Program-made: the position numbers and the translations under genes
In this document: positions 7,344-14,081 of the stretch, piece by piece
Layout of the letters: each line of letters begins with the position of its first letter
Position numbering within the stretch: the stretch's first letter is position 1
Assembly: GCF_036568765.1 (NCBI RefSeq)
Contig: NZ_DATCRY010000230.1
Coordinates: 1-14,081 of the forward strand
DNA from: GSA-30 sp036568765
GTDB lineage: Bacteria > Pseudomonadota > Gammaproteobacteria > Xanthomonadales > Rhodanobacteraceae
DNA: 14,081 nt
Direction: 5' to 3'
Notes under the pieces: generated by a model
Databases searched by the model: none
The model's input: only the letters and a program-made list of their open reading frames with translations
Told to the model about the DNA's origin: nothing

Positions 7344-8102
7344 TTACGTCACATCTCCACGGCGCGACCGGACTCCATCTCGCAATACATACCCCACTCC
7401 AAGCACTGTTCCAAGCGCCAGCAAAAACCACGTAATCGCATACGATAAATGGTTATTGGGAAACGATACGACCGTCAGCCCGCCGCGCGGCCAGCCTGAA
7501 TCCTGTGGCGACGCCGCATCCGCATCCACAAAATACGGCGCTACCTGGGTCAAACCGCGTGCCGTCGCCATGGCCTCCACATCGCGCGTATACCACCGAT
7601 CGGCAGCCACATCGTTGTGTCGCAGGAAGGCACGTGTTTCCGGCATGCGCAGCAGCCCGGTCACGGTCACCGTGCCTGAGCTGCCCGGAAGACACGTCGC
7701 TGCAGCCTTGCACTTGTCCACCGGGACAAACCCGCGATTGATCATCACGATTGCACCGTCGGCTTCGCGCAGCGGCGTCATCAGCCAATATCCGCTTCCC
7801 AGGTCTGTCGCCGTCCAGATCAGCACTTGCCGGTCATAGAGATACTCACCCGTGACACGCACACGACGATACTCGTCACTTGCGGCACTAATGCCTGGCC
7901 ATTGCGAGGGGCCCGGCGCGTCGACCGCCGGCGCGTGGATCCGTTGATCGACCCGAGCGATCAGATCCAGTTTCCAGGCACGGCGATGAACCTGCCAAGT
8001 TCCCAGCGCGATAAAGCCAATAAAGATCAGCGCCCCGAAAAAGGCCCAGAGAAAAAGTGAAAACAGCCCGCGCGGGGCTCGTGCATCGTATGGTTGCGGC
8101 AT
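7344..8102 (-). CDS. SURF1-family oxidase assembly protein
   Basis: A 252-residue inner-membrane protein of the SURF1/Shy1 family, which helps haem insertion and assembly of haem-copper oxidases. It has the expected two-TM layout, with helices at ~15-35 and ~221-240 flanking a periplasmic domain. Family motifs are visible: LGTWQVHRRAWK (33-44), a GYWLMTPL strand (104-111), NRGFVP (122-127) and the C-terminal NNHLSYAITWF (216-226). It is the last gene of the cyo operon, 21 bp after cyoD. No strong Shine-Dalgarno precedes the ATG, so translation may depend on coupling to cyoD. SURF1 is best known from cytochrome c oxidases; here its position implies service to the bo3 quinol oxidase. It converges on the effector gene across an 85-bp gap. 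Confidence 0.93.
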   Translation of the reverse strand: MPQPYDARAPRGLFSLFLWAFFGALIFIGFIALGTWQVHRRAWKLDLIARVDQRIHAPAVDAPGPSQWPGISAASDEYRRVRVTGEYLYDRQVLIWTATDLGSGYWLMTPLREADGAIVMINRGFVPVDKCKAAATCLPGSSGTVTVTGLLRMPETRAFLRHNDVAADRWYTRDVEAMATARGLTQVAPYFVDADAASPQDSGWPRGGLTVVSFPNNHLSYAITWFLLALGTVLGVGYVLRDGVRSRRGDVT

Positions 8103-8123
8103 AACTCGAGCGTCGAAAAGCGG

Positions 8124-8507
8124 CTACGGCAAGTTGGACATGTCCTGCATGCTTGCCGGCATCATGTTGTGATTCAAATGGTACATGATCCAGATCGAAC
8201 CGCTGAGCGTGATCACTACCAGCACCAGGGTAAAAATCAGCGCCAGCATGTTCCAGCCACCTTCGGAGCGTGCATTCATATGCAAGAAGTAGATCATGTG
8301 CACCACGATCTGCACTGCGCCCAGCCCTAGCACGACCAGCGCCGTGGAACTGGATTTGGACAAGCCTCCGTGCATTACCAACCAGAACGGAATCGCCGTC
8401 AGGATGACCGCAAGCACGAAGCCGGTGACATAACCCTTGAGCGTGACGTGGATAGTCTGGCCTTCGTGCTCGTCGTGCTCATGACTGGCGTCGGTCGGTG
8501 CGCTCAT
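8124..8507 (-). CDS. cyoD: Cytochrome bo3 ubiquinol oxidase subunit IV
   Basis: A 127-residue small subunit of the bo3 quinol oxidase, in the inner membrane, thought to assist CuB binding or assembly. Three helices are seen at ~25-45, 54-76 and 86-108, as in the family. Key stretches are KGYVTGFVLAVILTAIPFW, QIVVHMIYFLHMN and the final SGSIWIMYHLNHNMM. The N-terminus is His/Glu-rich (SHEHDEHEG). The ATG at 8507 overlaps the cyoC stop by 4 bp (ATGA), pointing to translational coupling. The frame stays open further upstream to 8588, but that extension lies inside cyoC and does not resemble the family. It is slightly longer than the E. coli protein (109 residues). Confidence 0.96.
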   Translation of the reverse strand: MSAPTDASHEHDEHEGQTIHVTLKGYVTGFVLAVILTAIPFWLVMHGGLSKSSSTALVVLGLGAVQIVVHMIYFLHMNARSEGGWNMLALIFTLVLVVITLSGSIWIMYHLNHNMMPASMQDMSNLP

Positions 8508-9139
8508 GGCAGCACTCCCATCAGATAGACGAAGCTGAAGACGCCGACCCAGACAACATCCAGGAAGTGCCAGAACATCGACAGGCACATCAGCCGGCGC
8601 CGGTTCGCGGCGATCAGGCCTTTCTTCGCCACCTGGCTCATCAATACGATCAGCCAGACAATACCGAAGGTGACGTGCAGTCCATGCGTACCGACCAGGG
8701 TGAAGAACGATGACAGGAAGGCGCTACGCTGAGGGCCGGCTCCGATCTCGATCAAGTGGGCGAATTCGTGCAATTCGACGAACAGGAAGCCCGCTCCCAG
8801 CAGCCCGGTGATCGCCAGCCAGATCAACGTGCCGCGCATCCGCTTCTGCTGCATTTGCAGGACGGCAAAGCCGTAGGTGATCGAAGAGAGCAGCAGCAGC
8901 GACGTGTTGAGCGCTACTAAAGGTAGCTCGAACAATTCGCGCCCGGTCGGTCCACCGGCATAACTGCGCCCGAGCACGCCATAGGCAGCGAACAGGCAAG
9001 CAAAAACCAGGCAGTCGCTCATCAGGTAGATCCAGAACCCCAGCAGGGTCCCGTTCTGCGGATGCGGCTCCTCGGCGACGTGGAAAGCCAGCGCGGTGGG
9101 TGCGCCGGTCCCGGAGGCAGTCAGTGCGGTCTCAGACAT
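8504..9139 (-). CDS. cyoC: Cytochrome bo3 ubiquinol oxidase subunit III
   Basis: A 211-residue subunit III of the bo3 quinol oxidase. It has five membrane helices (~32-52, 72-95, 104-123, 143-165, 188-208), the number of the bo3-type subunit rather than the seven of many cytochrome c oxidases. Recognisable stretches are GFWIYLMSDCLVFACLFAAY (34-53), FLFVELHEFAHLI (118-130), FFTLVGTHGLHVTFGIVWL (145-163) and FWHFLDVVWVGVFSFVYLMG (189-208). The start at 9139 gives the normal family N-terminus and overlaps the cyoB end by 8 bp. The open frame upstream to 9256 runs through cyoB's C-terminus with unrelated basic residues and is not used. Its stop overlaps the cyoD start. Confidence 0.96.
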   Translation of the reverse strand: MSETALTASGTGAPTALAFHVAEEPHPQNGTLLGFWIYLMSDCLVFACLFAAYGVLGRSYAGGPTGRELFELPLVALNTSLLLLSSITYGFAVLQMQQKRMRGTLIWLAITGLLGAGFLFVELHEFAHLIEIGAGPQRSAFLSSFFTLVGTHGLHVTFGIVWLIVLMSQVAKKGLIAANRRRLMCLSMFWHFLDVVWVGVFSFVYLMGVLP

Positions 9140-11135
9140 GGCGGGCAAGTTGCTCCGTGCGCAGGGCTTCCGTGCGGGCCACTTCCTCGGCAGGAATGTG
9201 ATAGTCGCGGTGATAATTGAAGGTATGCGCGATCGCCGTCGCCAGCAGAGCGGCAAAGGCCAAGCCTGCGGGTATCCACATATGCCAGATCAGCGCAAAG
9301 CCCAGTGCGGAGCTGATACCTGCAAGGACGATACCGGCGCCGGTGTTCTTCGGCATATGGATGTCGCGGAAGCCACCCAGCGGCCGGCGATAGCCGGCTT
9401 GTTTCATGTGCCACCAGGCATCGACTTCGTGCACCTGCGGCGTAAAGGCAAAGTTGTAGGCCGGTGGCGGGGAAGATGTGGACCATTCCAGCGTACGTCC
9501 ATGCCACGGGTCGCCATCGTTATCGCGCAACTGCTCGCGCCGCATGAAACTGACCACGAACTGGACGATCGTACAGGCAATACCAATAAAAATAAGCAGC
9601 GCACCGACCGCGGCGATCTGAAACCAGATCTGCAACGACGGATCGTCGAAATGGCTCAGGCGCCGCGTTACACCCATCAGGCCAAGCAAATACAGCGGCA
9701 TGAAGGCGACATAGAAGCCCACCAGCCAGAACCAGAACGAGCATTTGCCCCAGAACGGATCGAGCCGGAAGCCAAAGGCTTTGGGGAACCAGTAGTTGAT
9801 GCCGGCGAACAGGCCGAACAGCACGCCGCCGATGATCACGTTATGAAAATGCGCGATCAGGAACAGGCTGTTGTGCAGGGAGAAATCCGCTGGCGGCACC
9901 GCCAGCATCACGCCGGTCATGCCGCCGATGACAAACGTCACCATGAAGCCGAGCGTCCACAGCATCGGCACGTCGAAACGGATGCGGCCGCGATACATGG
10001 TGAAAAGCCAATTGAACACCTTCGCTCCAGTCGGGATCGAGATGATCATCGTGGTGATGCCGAAGAACGAATTGACACTGGCACCCGAGCCCATGGTGAA
10101 GAAGTGATGCAGCCAGACCAGATAGGAGAGCACCGTGATCACTACGGTGGCGTACACCATCGACGTGTAGCCGAACAGCCGCTTGCCGCTGAACGTGGAA
10201 GTAACCTCGGAAAATACGCCGAACGCCGGCAGGATCAGGATATATACCTCCGGGTGCCCCCAGATCCAGATCAGATTGACGTACATCATGGCGTTGCCGC
10301 CGGCATCGTACGTAAAGAAGTTGGTTCCGACGTAGCGATCCAGGGCGAGCAGCGCCAGCACCGCCGTCAACACCGGAAATGCCGCCACGATCAGCACGTT
10401 GGTACACAGCGCCGTCCAGGTGAAGATCGGCATCTTCATCAACGCCATGCCGGGCGCACGCATCTTGACGATGGTCACCAGCAGATTGATGCCCGATAAC
10501 AAGGTGCCGACACCGGCAATCTGCAAGGCCCAGATATAGTAATCCACGCCCACGTCGGGGCTTTGCGCGATCCCCGAGAGAGGAGGGTAAGCCAGCCAAC
10601 CGGTCTTGGCGAATTCGCCCACGAACAGCGACATCATCACGAGCACGGCGCCGCCCGTGGTCATCCACAGACTGAAGTTGTTGAGGAACGGAAAGGCCAC
10701 GTCGCGCGCTCCGATCTGCAAAGGCACGACGAAGTTCATCAGCCCGGTGATCAGCGGCATGGCCACGAAGAAGATCATGATCACGCCATGGGCGGTAAAG
10801 ATCTGGTCATAGTGATGCGGGGGCAGATAGCCCACCGAATCGCCGAAAGCGACCGCCTGTTGCAGGCGCATCATGATCGCATCGGAAAAACCCCGCAGCA
10901 GCATCACCAGGCCGAGCACCATGTACATGATGCCGATCTTCTTGTGATCGATACTGGTGAACCACTCGCGCCACAGATAGCCCCACAGGCGGTAGTAGGT
11001 CACCAGGCCGACAATCGCCACCCCGCCGATCGCAACGGCGATAAAGGTCCATAGCAGGATCGGCTCGTGCAGTGGAATCGCATCCCAGCTCAAACGGCCG
11101 AAGACGAGGCTGGTGGGATCGGCATGCTCGGACAT
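9132..11135 (-). CDS. cyoB: Cytochrome bo3 ubiquinol oxidase subunit I (catalytic)
   Basis: The catalytic subunit, which oxidises ubiquinol, reduces O2 to water and pumps protons across the inner membrane. It is 667 residues from the ATG at 11135 (GGTGA lies 5 nt upstream; ATG 11147 and TTG 11156 are in-frame alternatives without a better RBS). Matched against the E. coli protein with a +10 offset, the quinone-site residues R81, D85, H108 and Q111 are present. So are the haem-b ligand H116, D145 and E296 of the D-channel, H294 and Y298 (WGHPEVY), the CuB pair in WLHHFF (~343-344), the K-channel Lys in IPTGAKVFNW (~372) and HFHNVIIGG (~429-431). The C-terminal extension contains the usual EWSTSSPPPAYNFA and HMPKNTGAGIV. 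It lies 43 bp after cyoA. Nothing suggests loss of function. Confidence 0.97.
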   Translation of the reverse strand: MSEHADPTSLVFGRLSWDAIPLHEPILLWTFIAVAIGGVAIVGLVTYYRLWGYLWREWFTSIDHKKIGIMYMVLGLVMLLRGFSDAIMMRLQQAVAFGDSVGYLPPHHYDQIFTAHGVIMIFFVAMPLITGLMNFVVPLQIGARDVAFPFLNNFSLWMTTGGAVLVMMSLFVGEFAKTGWLAYPPLSGIAQSPDVGVDYYIWALQIAGVGTLLSGINLLVTIVKMRAPGMALMKMPIFTWTALCTNVLIVAAFPVLTAVLALLALDRYVGTNFFTYDAGGNAMMYVNLIWIWGHPEVYILILPAFGVFSEVTSTFSGKRLFGYTSMVYATVVITVLSYLVWLHHFFTMGSGASVNSFFGITTMIISIPTGAKVFNWLFTMYRGRIRFDVPMLWTLGFMVTFVIGGMTGVMLAVPPADFSLHNSLFLIAHFHNVIIGGVLFGLFAGINYWFPKAFGFRLDPFWGKCSFWFWLVGFYVAFMPLYLLGLMGVTRRLSHFDDPSLQIWFQIAAVGALLIFIGIACTIVQFVVSFMRREQLRDNDGDPWHGRTLEWSTSSPPPAYNFAFTPQVHEVDAWWHMKQAGYRRPLGGFRDIHMPKNTGAGIVLAGISSALGFALIWHMWIPAGLAFAALLATAIAHTFNYHRDYHIPAEEVARTEALRTEQLARHV

Positions 11136-11178
11136 CGTCGTCACCATGCTAGGCAATCGAAGGAACGCGGCTGGACGT

Positions 11179-12096
11179 TCATGGTGTGTGCTCCGGCGCG
11201 TTTGCCCCCATATGCATCGTATCGCTATGGCACGATTGGCCCGGCTCCACGCACAAGTTCAAGATCGCGTTATACAGTTCGGGTTCGACCTTGGCGTAGC
11301 GGCGGATCGGCTCGTTCGTGCTGGGCTTGGCCAGTTGCAAGTACGTTTCGCGATCGAGGATGGCGCCCTCCTGCCGTGCTTTCGCGACCCATTGTTCGAA
11401 GCCACTCTCGTCCAGGCTTTCGAACGTAAAGCGCATATGCGAGAAGCCCGCGCCACTGTAATTGGCCGAAAAGCCTTCGAACTGCCCGGTGCGATTCATC
11501 ACCGCGTGCAATTGTGTCTGCATCCCCGGCATCGCATAGATCTGGCCGGCCAGCGCAGGCACGAAGAACGAGTTCATCATCGTTGAGGAGGTGATGCGGA
11601 AGGCAATCGGCCGATCGACCGGCGCAGCCATGTCGTTCACCACGGCAATACCTTGCTCGGGATAAATGAACAGCCATTTCCAATCGAGAGCTACCACCTG
11701 CACGGTGAGTGGCTTCGTCTGCGTCGGCATCGACCGCTTGGCATCGATTCGCTCGAGCGGGCGATACGGATCGAGCTTATGCGTGCTGACCCAGGTCAGG
11801 GCCCCCAGCGCAATGATGATCAACAGCGGCGCGGACCAGATCAGCAACTCCAGCAGAACCGAATGATCCCAGTCGGGCGCATATTTCGCCTTGGCGGATG
11901 CGCGGTAGCGCCAGGCAAAGAATAGGGTCAACGCAATCACCGGCACGATGATGATCAGCATCAACAGCAGAGCGTTGATGATCAGATTGCGCTGCTGCAT
12001 GGCGACGTCGCCCGAAGGAGACATCAGCACCGTACTGCATCCAGCCAGCAGCACACCGCCAAGCGGCGGCAGCCAGCGAAGAGGTTTCCAGGACAT
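11179..12096 (-). CDS. cyoA: Cytochrome bo3 ubiquinol oxidase subunit II, lipoprotein
   Basis: A 305-residue subunit II. The start at 12096 gives a lipoprotein signal with lipobox LAGC (Cys20), as in E. coli CyoA. Two helices follow (~39-62 and 80-103), then a periplasmic cupredoxin-like domain with DWKWLFIYPEQGIA (138-151), NSFFVPALAGQIYAMPGM (175-192) and FEGFSANYSGAGFSHM (206-221). The Cys/His/Met set that binds CuA in cytochrome c oxidases is absent, which marks a quinol oxidase. It is the first gene of the operon and its promoter must lie in the 157-bp divergent region. An open frame upstream to 12264 has no family similarity and would bury the signal peptide, so it is rejected. Confidence 0.96.
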   Translation of the reverse strand: MSWKPLRWLPPLGGVLLAGCSTVLMSPSGDVAMQQRNLIINALLLMLIIIVPVIALTLFFAWRYRASAKAKYAPDWDHSVLLELLIWSAPLLIIIALGALTWVSTHKLDPYRPLERIDAKRSMPTQTKPLTVQVVALDWKWLFIYPEQGIAVVNDMAAPVDRPIAFRITSSTMMNSFFVPALAGQIYAMPGMQTQLHAVMNRTGQFEGFSANYSGAGFSHMRFTFESLDESGFEQWVAKARQEGAILDRETYLQLAKPSTNEPIRRYAKVEPELYNAILNLCVEPGQSCHSDTMHMGANAPEHTP

Positions 12097-12253
12097 GGCC
12101 AACGACCCACCCCTAAAGAGACCCGAAGGCAAAACTACGCCATCGGTGCGGCCCAGGTCCATAGGGCACAATGTCCCACGAGGTAGTAGCATGGCCCGGT
12201 GGATGCTAGCCTTCCTCCACAACTGAGGTTCGATTCGAGTGGGGAGTGTCGCC
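12097..12253. promoter_or_regulatory. Divergent promoter region between cyoA and the MFS transporter gene
   Basis: This 157-bp segment lies between two divergent start codons, so both promoters are expected in it. On the plus strand GGGGAG (12241-12246) is the transporter RBS. On the minus strand only a loose G-rich run (AGGGGTGGG) lies upstream of cyoA. I could not find convincing -35/-10 pairs or a recognisable FNR/ArcA-type operator by eye. Confidence 0.45.
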
Positions 12254-13597
12254 ATGTCGAGCAACTACGGTGATCCGCAGCATCTTGCCGAACGTAATGA
12301 GCATCCCGATGCTCACGCTGCCGTCACACCGGGCGAGATCGCCATCGGCGTGGTTATCGGGCGCACATCCGAATATTTCGACTTCTTCGTCTTCGGTATC
12401 GCCGCTGTACTGGTGTTTCCGAAAGTGTTTTTCCCATTTGCCGATACGCTGACCGGCATCCTGTTTGCTTTCACTGTCTTTCCCTTGGCCTTTGTCGCGC
12501 GACCGATCGGCACGGCGATTTTCATGGCCGTGCAGCGTCGCTGGGATCGCAGCACCAAGCTCACCGCGGCACTGTTCTTGCTGGGCACATCGACCGCAGG
12601 TATGTCGTTTTTGCCGAGCTATCACGATATCGGTGCCTGGGCGATAGGTTTGCTCGCCTTCTTTCGCTTCATGCAAGGCCTGGCTCTGGGCGGCTCCTGG
12701 GACGGGTTGCCATCGCTCCTGGCCCTGAACGCTCCGCCGGGCAAACGCGGCTGGTACGCCATGCTGGGACAGACAGGTGCGCCGATCGGCTTCGTTATCG
12801 CCAGCGGGCTCTTTCTCTATCTGCATACGCAACTCAATGAGGACGACTTCACCGACTGGGGGTGGCGCTATCCATTCTTCGTGGCTTTTGCCATCAACGT
12901 CGTGGCGCTGTTCGCACGCTTGCGCCTGGTTGCTGCGGAAGAGTACGAACGCATGCTCGAGGAGCGCGAGCTCGAGCCCATCGGCACACTGCAACTGTTG
13001 CGCGGGCAGGGCTACAACCTGTTCCTCGGCGCCTTCGCCGCCTTGGCCAGCTATGCCTTGTTCCATCTGGTAACCGTATTTCCGTTGTCATGGATTTCGC
13101 TCGGCACCGAGCAATCGATCGATCAGGTGTTGAGCGTACAGGTGATCGGTGGCCTGATCGGTATCCTCGGCACCATCGCCTCCGGTTTCATTGCCGACCG
13201 TATCGGCCGACGCAACACACTCGGCACACTGGCGTGCCTGATCGGCATCTTCAGCCTGTTCGCACCCTGGCTGCTCGGCGGCGGTCGCGCGGCACAGGAC
13301 GCCTTCATCCTGATCGGCTTCGCCTTGCTCGGTTTGTCCTATGGCCAAGCTGCCGGCACGGTTACCTCCAATTTTCAGTCGCGCTTCCGCTACACCGGCG
13401 CCGCCCTCACCACCGACATGGCATGGCTTATCGGCGCAGCCTTCGCGCCGCTGGTAGCGCTCGGCCTATCCTCACGCTTCGGCCTGGTGGCCCTAAGTGT
13501 TTACTTGTTATCCGGCGTCGCCTGTACGTTGATCGCCCTGCGCGTCAACCGCCTCCTGGAAACCCGTGACGAGGTGGATCCCAGTCGGGATGCATGA
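12254..13597 (+). CDS. MFS transporter, metabolite:H+ symporter (MHS)-like
   Basis: A 447-residue inner-membrane carrier with about 12 hydrophobic helices. The ATG at 12254 has GGGGAG at 7-nt spacing; a GTG at 12239 would add five residues and lacks an RBS. The MHS branch is suggested by YFDFFVFGIAAVLVFPKVFFP (from residue 41), ARPIG (82-86), FRFMQGLALGGSW (137-149), DWGWRYPFFVAFAINV (201-216) and a central amphipathic loop with EEYERMLEERELEP. The loop 8-9 motif GFIADRIGRRN (311-321) is intact. The equivalent loop 2-3 motif, normally G-x-x-GDR-x-GR, reads MAVQRRWDRSTK (91-102), and the usual Glu after GG in helix 4 is Trp. The substrate cannot be told; organic acids, betaine or osmolytes are typical of the branch. 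It is divergent from cyo. Confidence 0.87.
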   Translation: MSSNYGDPQHLAERNEHPDAHAAVTPGEIAIGVVIGRTSEYFDFFVFGIAAVLVFPKVFFPFADTLTGILFAFTVFPLAFVARPIGTAIFMAVQRRWDRSTKLTAALFLLGTSTAGMSFLPSYHDIGAWAIGLLAFFRFMQGLALGGSWDGLPSLLALNAPPGKRGWYAMLGQTGAPIGFVIASGLFLYLHTQLNEDDFTDWGWRYPFFVAFAINVVALFARLRLVAAEEYERMLEERELEPIGTLQLLRGQGYNLFLGAFAALASYALFHLVTVFPLSWISLGTEQSIDQVLSVQVIGGLIGILGTIASGFIADRIGRRNTLGTLACLIGIFSLFAPWLLGGGRAAQDAFILIGFALLGLSYGQAAGTVTSNFQSRFRYTGAALTTDMAWLIGAAFAPLVALGLSSRFGLVALSVYLLSGVACTLIALRVNRLLETRDEVDPSRDA

Positions 13598-13662
13598 ATC
13601 GACTTCGCCCACAATCTCTCAATCCGACATAAGCCATTAAAAAACAAAGAGAGCTTGTGCCT

Positions 13663-13700
13663 GCCTCACCGGCATCCCGGCGTACGCCGGGATCTGAGGC
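13663..13700. repeat. REP-like palindromic element
   Basis: A perfect 20-bp palindrome, ATCCCGGCGTACGCCGGGAT (13674-13693), is enclosed by a second pair of arms, GCCTCA (13663-13668) and TGAGGC (13695-13700). This core looks like the extragenic GC-rich palindromes scattered through many Xanthomonadales genomes. It lies 65 bp after the MFS stop and could also serve as a bidirectional transcript end. Membership of a dispersed family cannot be shown from one copy. Confidence 0.6.
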
Positions 13701-13788
13701 CTCTTGCCAGGACTTATGCGAAGCCGGGACGATTCGCAAGTAAATACGAATCCGTGAGTGCCACGTGAAAAATATTTTCGTCTACCCC

Positions 13789-13815
13789 TAAACTTTTTTC
13801 GAAAATCCGGGATAA
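13789..13815 (+). promoter_or_regulatory. Candidate sigma-28 (FliA)-type promoter for the RHS-like gene
   Basis: TAAACTTT (13789-13796) matches the sigma-28 -35 TAAAGTTT at seven of eight positions. Exactly 11 nt later, CGGGATAA (13808-13815) matches GCCGATAA at five of eight, including GATAA. Predicted transcription would begin near 13822-13825, just before the 13826-13848 hairpin. An overlapping sigma-70 reading with TATATA (13821-13826) is also possible, but its -35 (TTCGAA) is weak. Confidence 0.35.
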
Positions 13816-13825
13816 GGCTTTATAT

Positions 13826-13848
13826 AGGGGCACCATTTCGGTGCCCCT
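13826..13848 (+). other. 5' leader hairpin upstream of the RHS-like gene
   Basis: A perfect 9-bp stem, AGGGGCACC (13826-13834) with GGTGCCCCT (13840-13848), has the 5-nt loop ATTTC. It lies 24 nt before the ATG at 13873 and leaves the GGAGAG RBS (13861-13866) free. Only two T residues follow, so it is a poor terminator. A 5' mRNA-stabilising stem or a read-through insulator fits better; the role is inferred. Confidence 0.55.
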
Positions 13849-13872
13849 TCGCATTGATGCGGAGAGCCAACG

Positions 13873-14081
13873 ATGGTCGCAGTGGTTTCGGGTAACGGTC
13901 TGGGTCTGGGCAACACCTCGCTGACACAATTGGGGGGCGCCCCAGGCGGCTCCCCCTCACTCGGCCAGGCCGGCAATGCGAGCTACCTCAACACCGCCAC
14001 CGGTAACCTGATCCTGCAAAGTGCCGACGAAGGCCTGTTGTTCGACGGCCTGCCGCTCAACGTTCTACGCACCTACAACAG
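13873..14081 (+). CDS. N-terminus of a large RHS/YD-repeat-type protein, 3'-partial
   Basis: The frame opens at ATG 13873, 6 nt after GGAGAG (13861-13866), and runs without a stop to the window end (69 codons). The protein begins MVAVVSGNGLGLGNTSL (1-17), then a Gly/Ser-rich stretch with SLGQAGNASYLN (29-40), TATGNLILQSADE (41-53), LLFDGLPLNVLRTYN (55-69). From memory, this opening (GNLxLQxxDE followed by LRTYN) is that of very long RHS/YD-repeat or hemagglutinin-like surface proteins of Gammaproteobacteria. No Sec signal is seen, as is common at this type of N-terminus. Whether it is a polymorphic toxin, an adhesin or a fragment depends on sequence outside the window. Confidence 0.75.
   Translation, partial: MVAVVSGNGLGLGNTSLTQLGGAPGGSPSLGQAGNASYLNTATGNLILQSADEGLLFDGLPLNVLRTYN

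Larger units (their letters stand above)
13598..13872. other. Non-coding interval after the MFS gene
   Basis: This 275-bp interval contains no credible gene. From left to right it has imperfect 10-nt arms (13611-13620 and 13649-13658, one mismatch, 28-nt loop), a REP-like palindrome (13663-13700), a small TGCGAA/TTCGCA stem (13717-13738), a strongly AT-rich stretch (~13740-13826) with palindromes CACGTG (13762-13767), AAAATATTTT (13769-13778) and TTTTCGAAAA (13796-13805), a promoter candidate, a hairpin and the RBS of the last gene. Confidence 0.7.

Noticed and set aside
9096..10499. Plus-strand open frame (467 codons) opposite cyoB and cyoC
   Set aside because: It is antisense to well-conserved cyoB; the translation is His/Arg/Asp-rich without domain character.
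12097..12264. Upstream extension of cyoA (and similar extensions of cyoC to 9256 and cyoD to 8588)
   Set aside because: The extra residues lack family similarity, would mask the CyoA lipoprotein signal, and for cyoC and cyoD lie inside the preceding gene.

Overview
The window reads as a chromosomal segment of a GC-rich gammaproteobacterium of the order Xanthomonadales (Xanthomonadaceae or Rhodanobacteraceae, for example a Dyella, Luteibacter or Rhodanobacter relative). The strongest pointer is the gene at 5450-7258. Its C-terminus is an XVIPCD domain, the secretion tag of effectors of the bacteria-killing Xanthomonadales type IV secretion system (X-T4SS). Genus-level placement is inference.

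Layout. 1-3417 (+) is most of a type V autotransporter: a passenger with six exact 192-bp tandem coding repeats, then a C-terminal beta-barrel. Its 5' end lies outside the window. A perfect 16-bp inverted repeat separates it from an unrecognised cytoplasmic protein (3476-3976, +). A secreted DUF1080 protein (4066-4812, +) follows. Then comes a two-gene unit: a small secreted cysteine-containing protein (4946-5398, +) and a 602-residue X-T4SS effector (5450-7258, +) with a lysozyme-like N-terminus, a peptidoglycan-binding domain and the XVIPCD tag. By analogy with known X-Tfe/X-Tfi pairs, the small protein is the candidate immunity factor. It belongs to no family I recognise.

On the minus strand, 12096 down to 7344 is a complete cytochrome bo3 quinol oxidase operon, cyoA-cyoB-cyoC-cyoD, followed by a SURF1-family assembly gene. 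Overlaps of 8 bp (B/C) and 4 bp (C/D) imply translational coupling. All quinone-site, haem, CuB and proton-channel residues that I checked in CyoB are present, and CyoA lacks CuA ligands, so this is a quinol oxidase and not a cytochrome c oxidase. A 157-bp divergent region separates cyoA from a 12-TM MFS transporter (12254-13597, +).

The right end is a 275-bp non-coding stretch. It holds a REP-like palindrome, a markedly AT-rich segment with a sigma-28-like promoter candidate, and a 9-bp hairpin. These lead into the first 69 codons of a protein whose N-terminus resembles very large RHS/YD-repeat proteins (13873 to beyond the window end).

Overall, an ordinary respiratory operon sits between loci for contact and competition: an autotransporter, a T4SS effector with its putative immunity gene, and an RHS-like giant. 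The least described items are the putative immunity protein, the effector's lysozyme-like domain and the 166-residue orphan.
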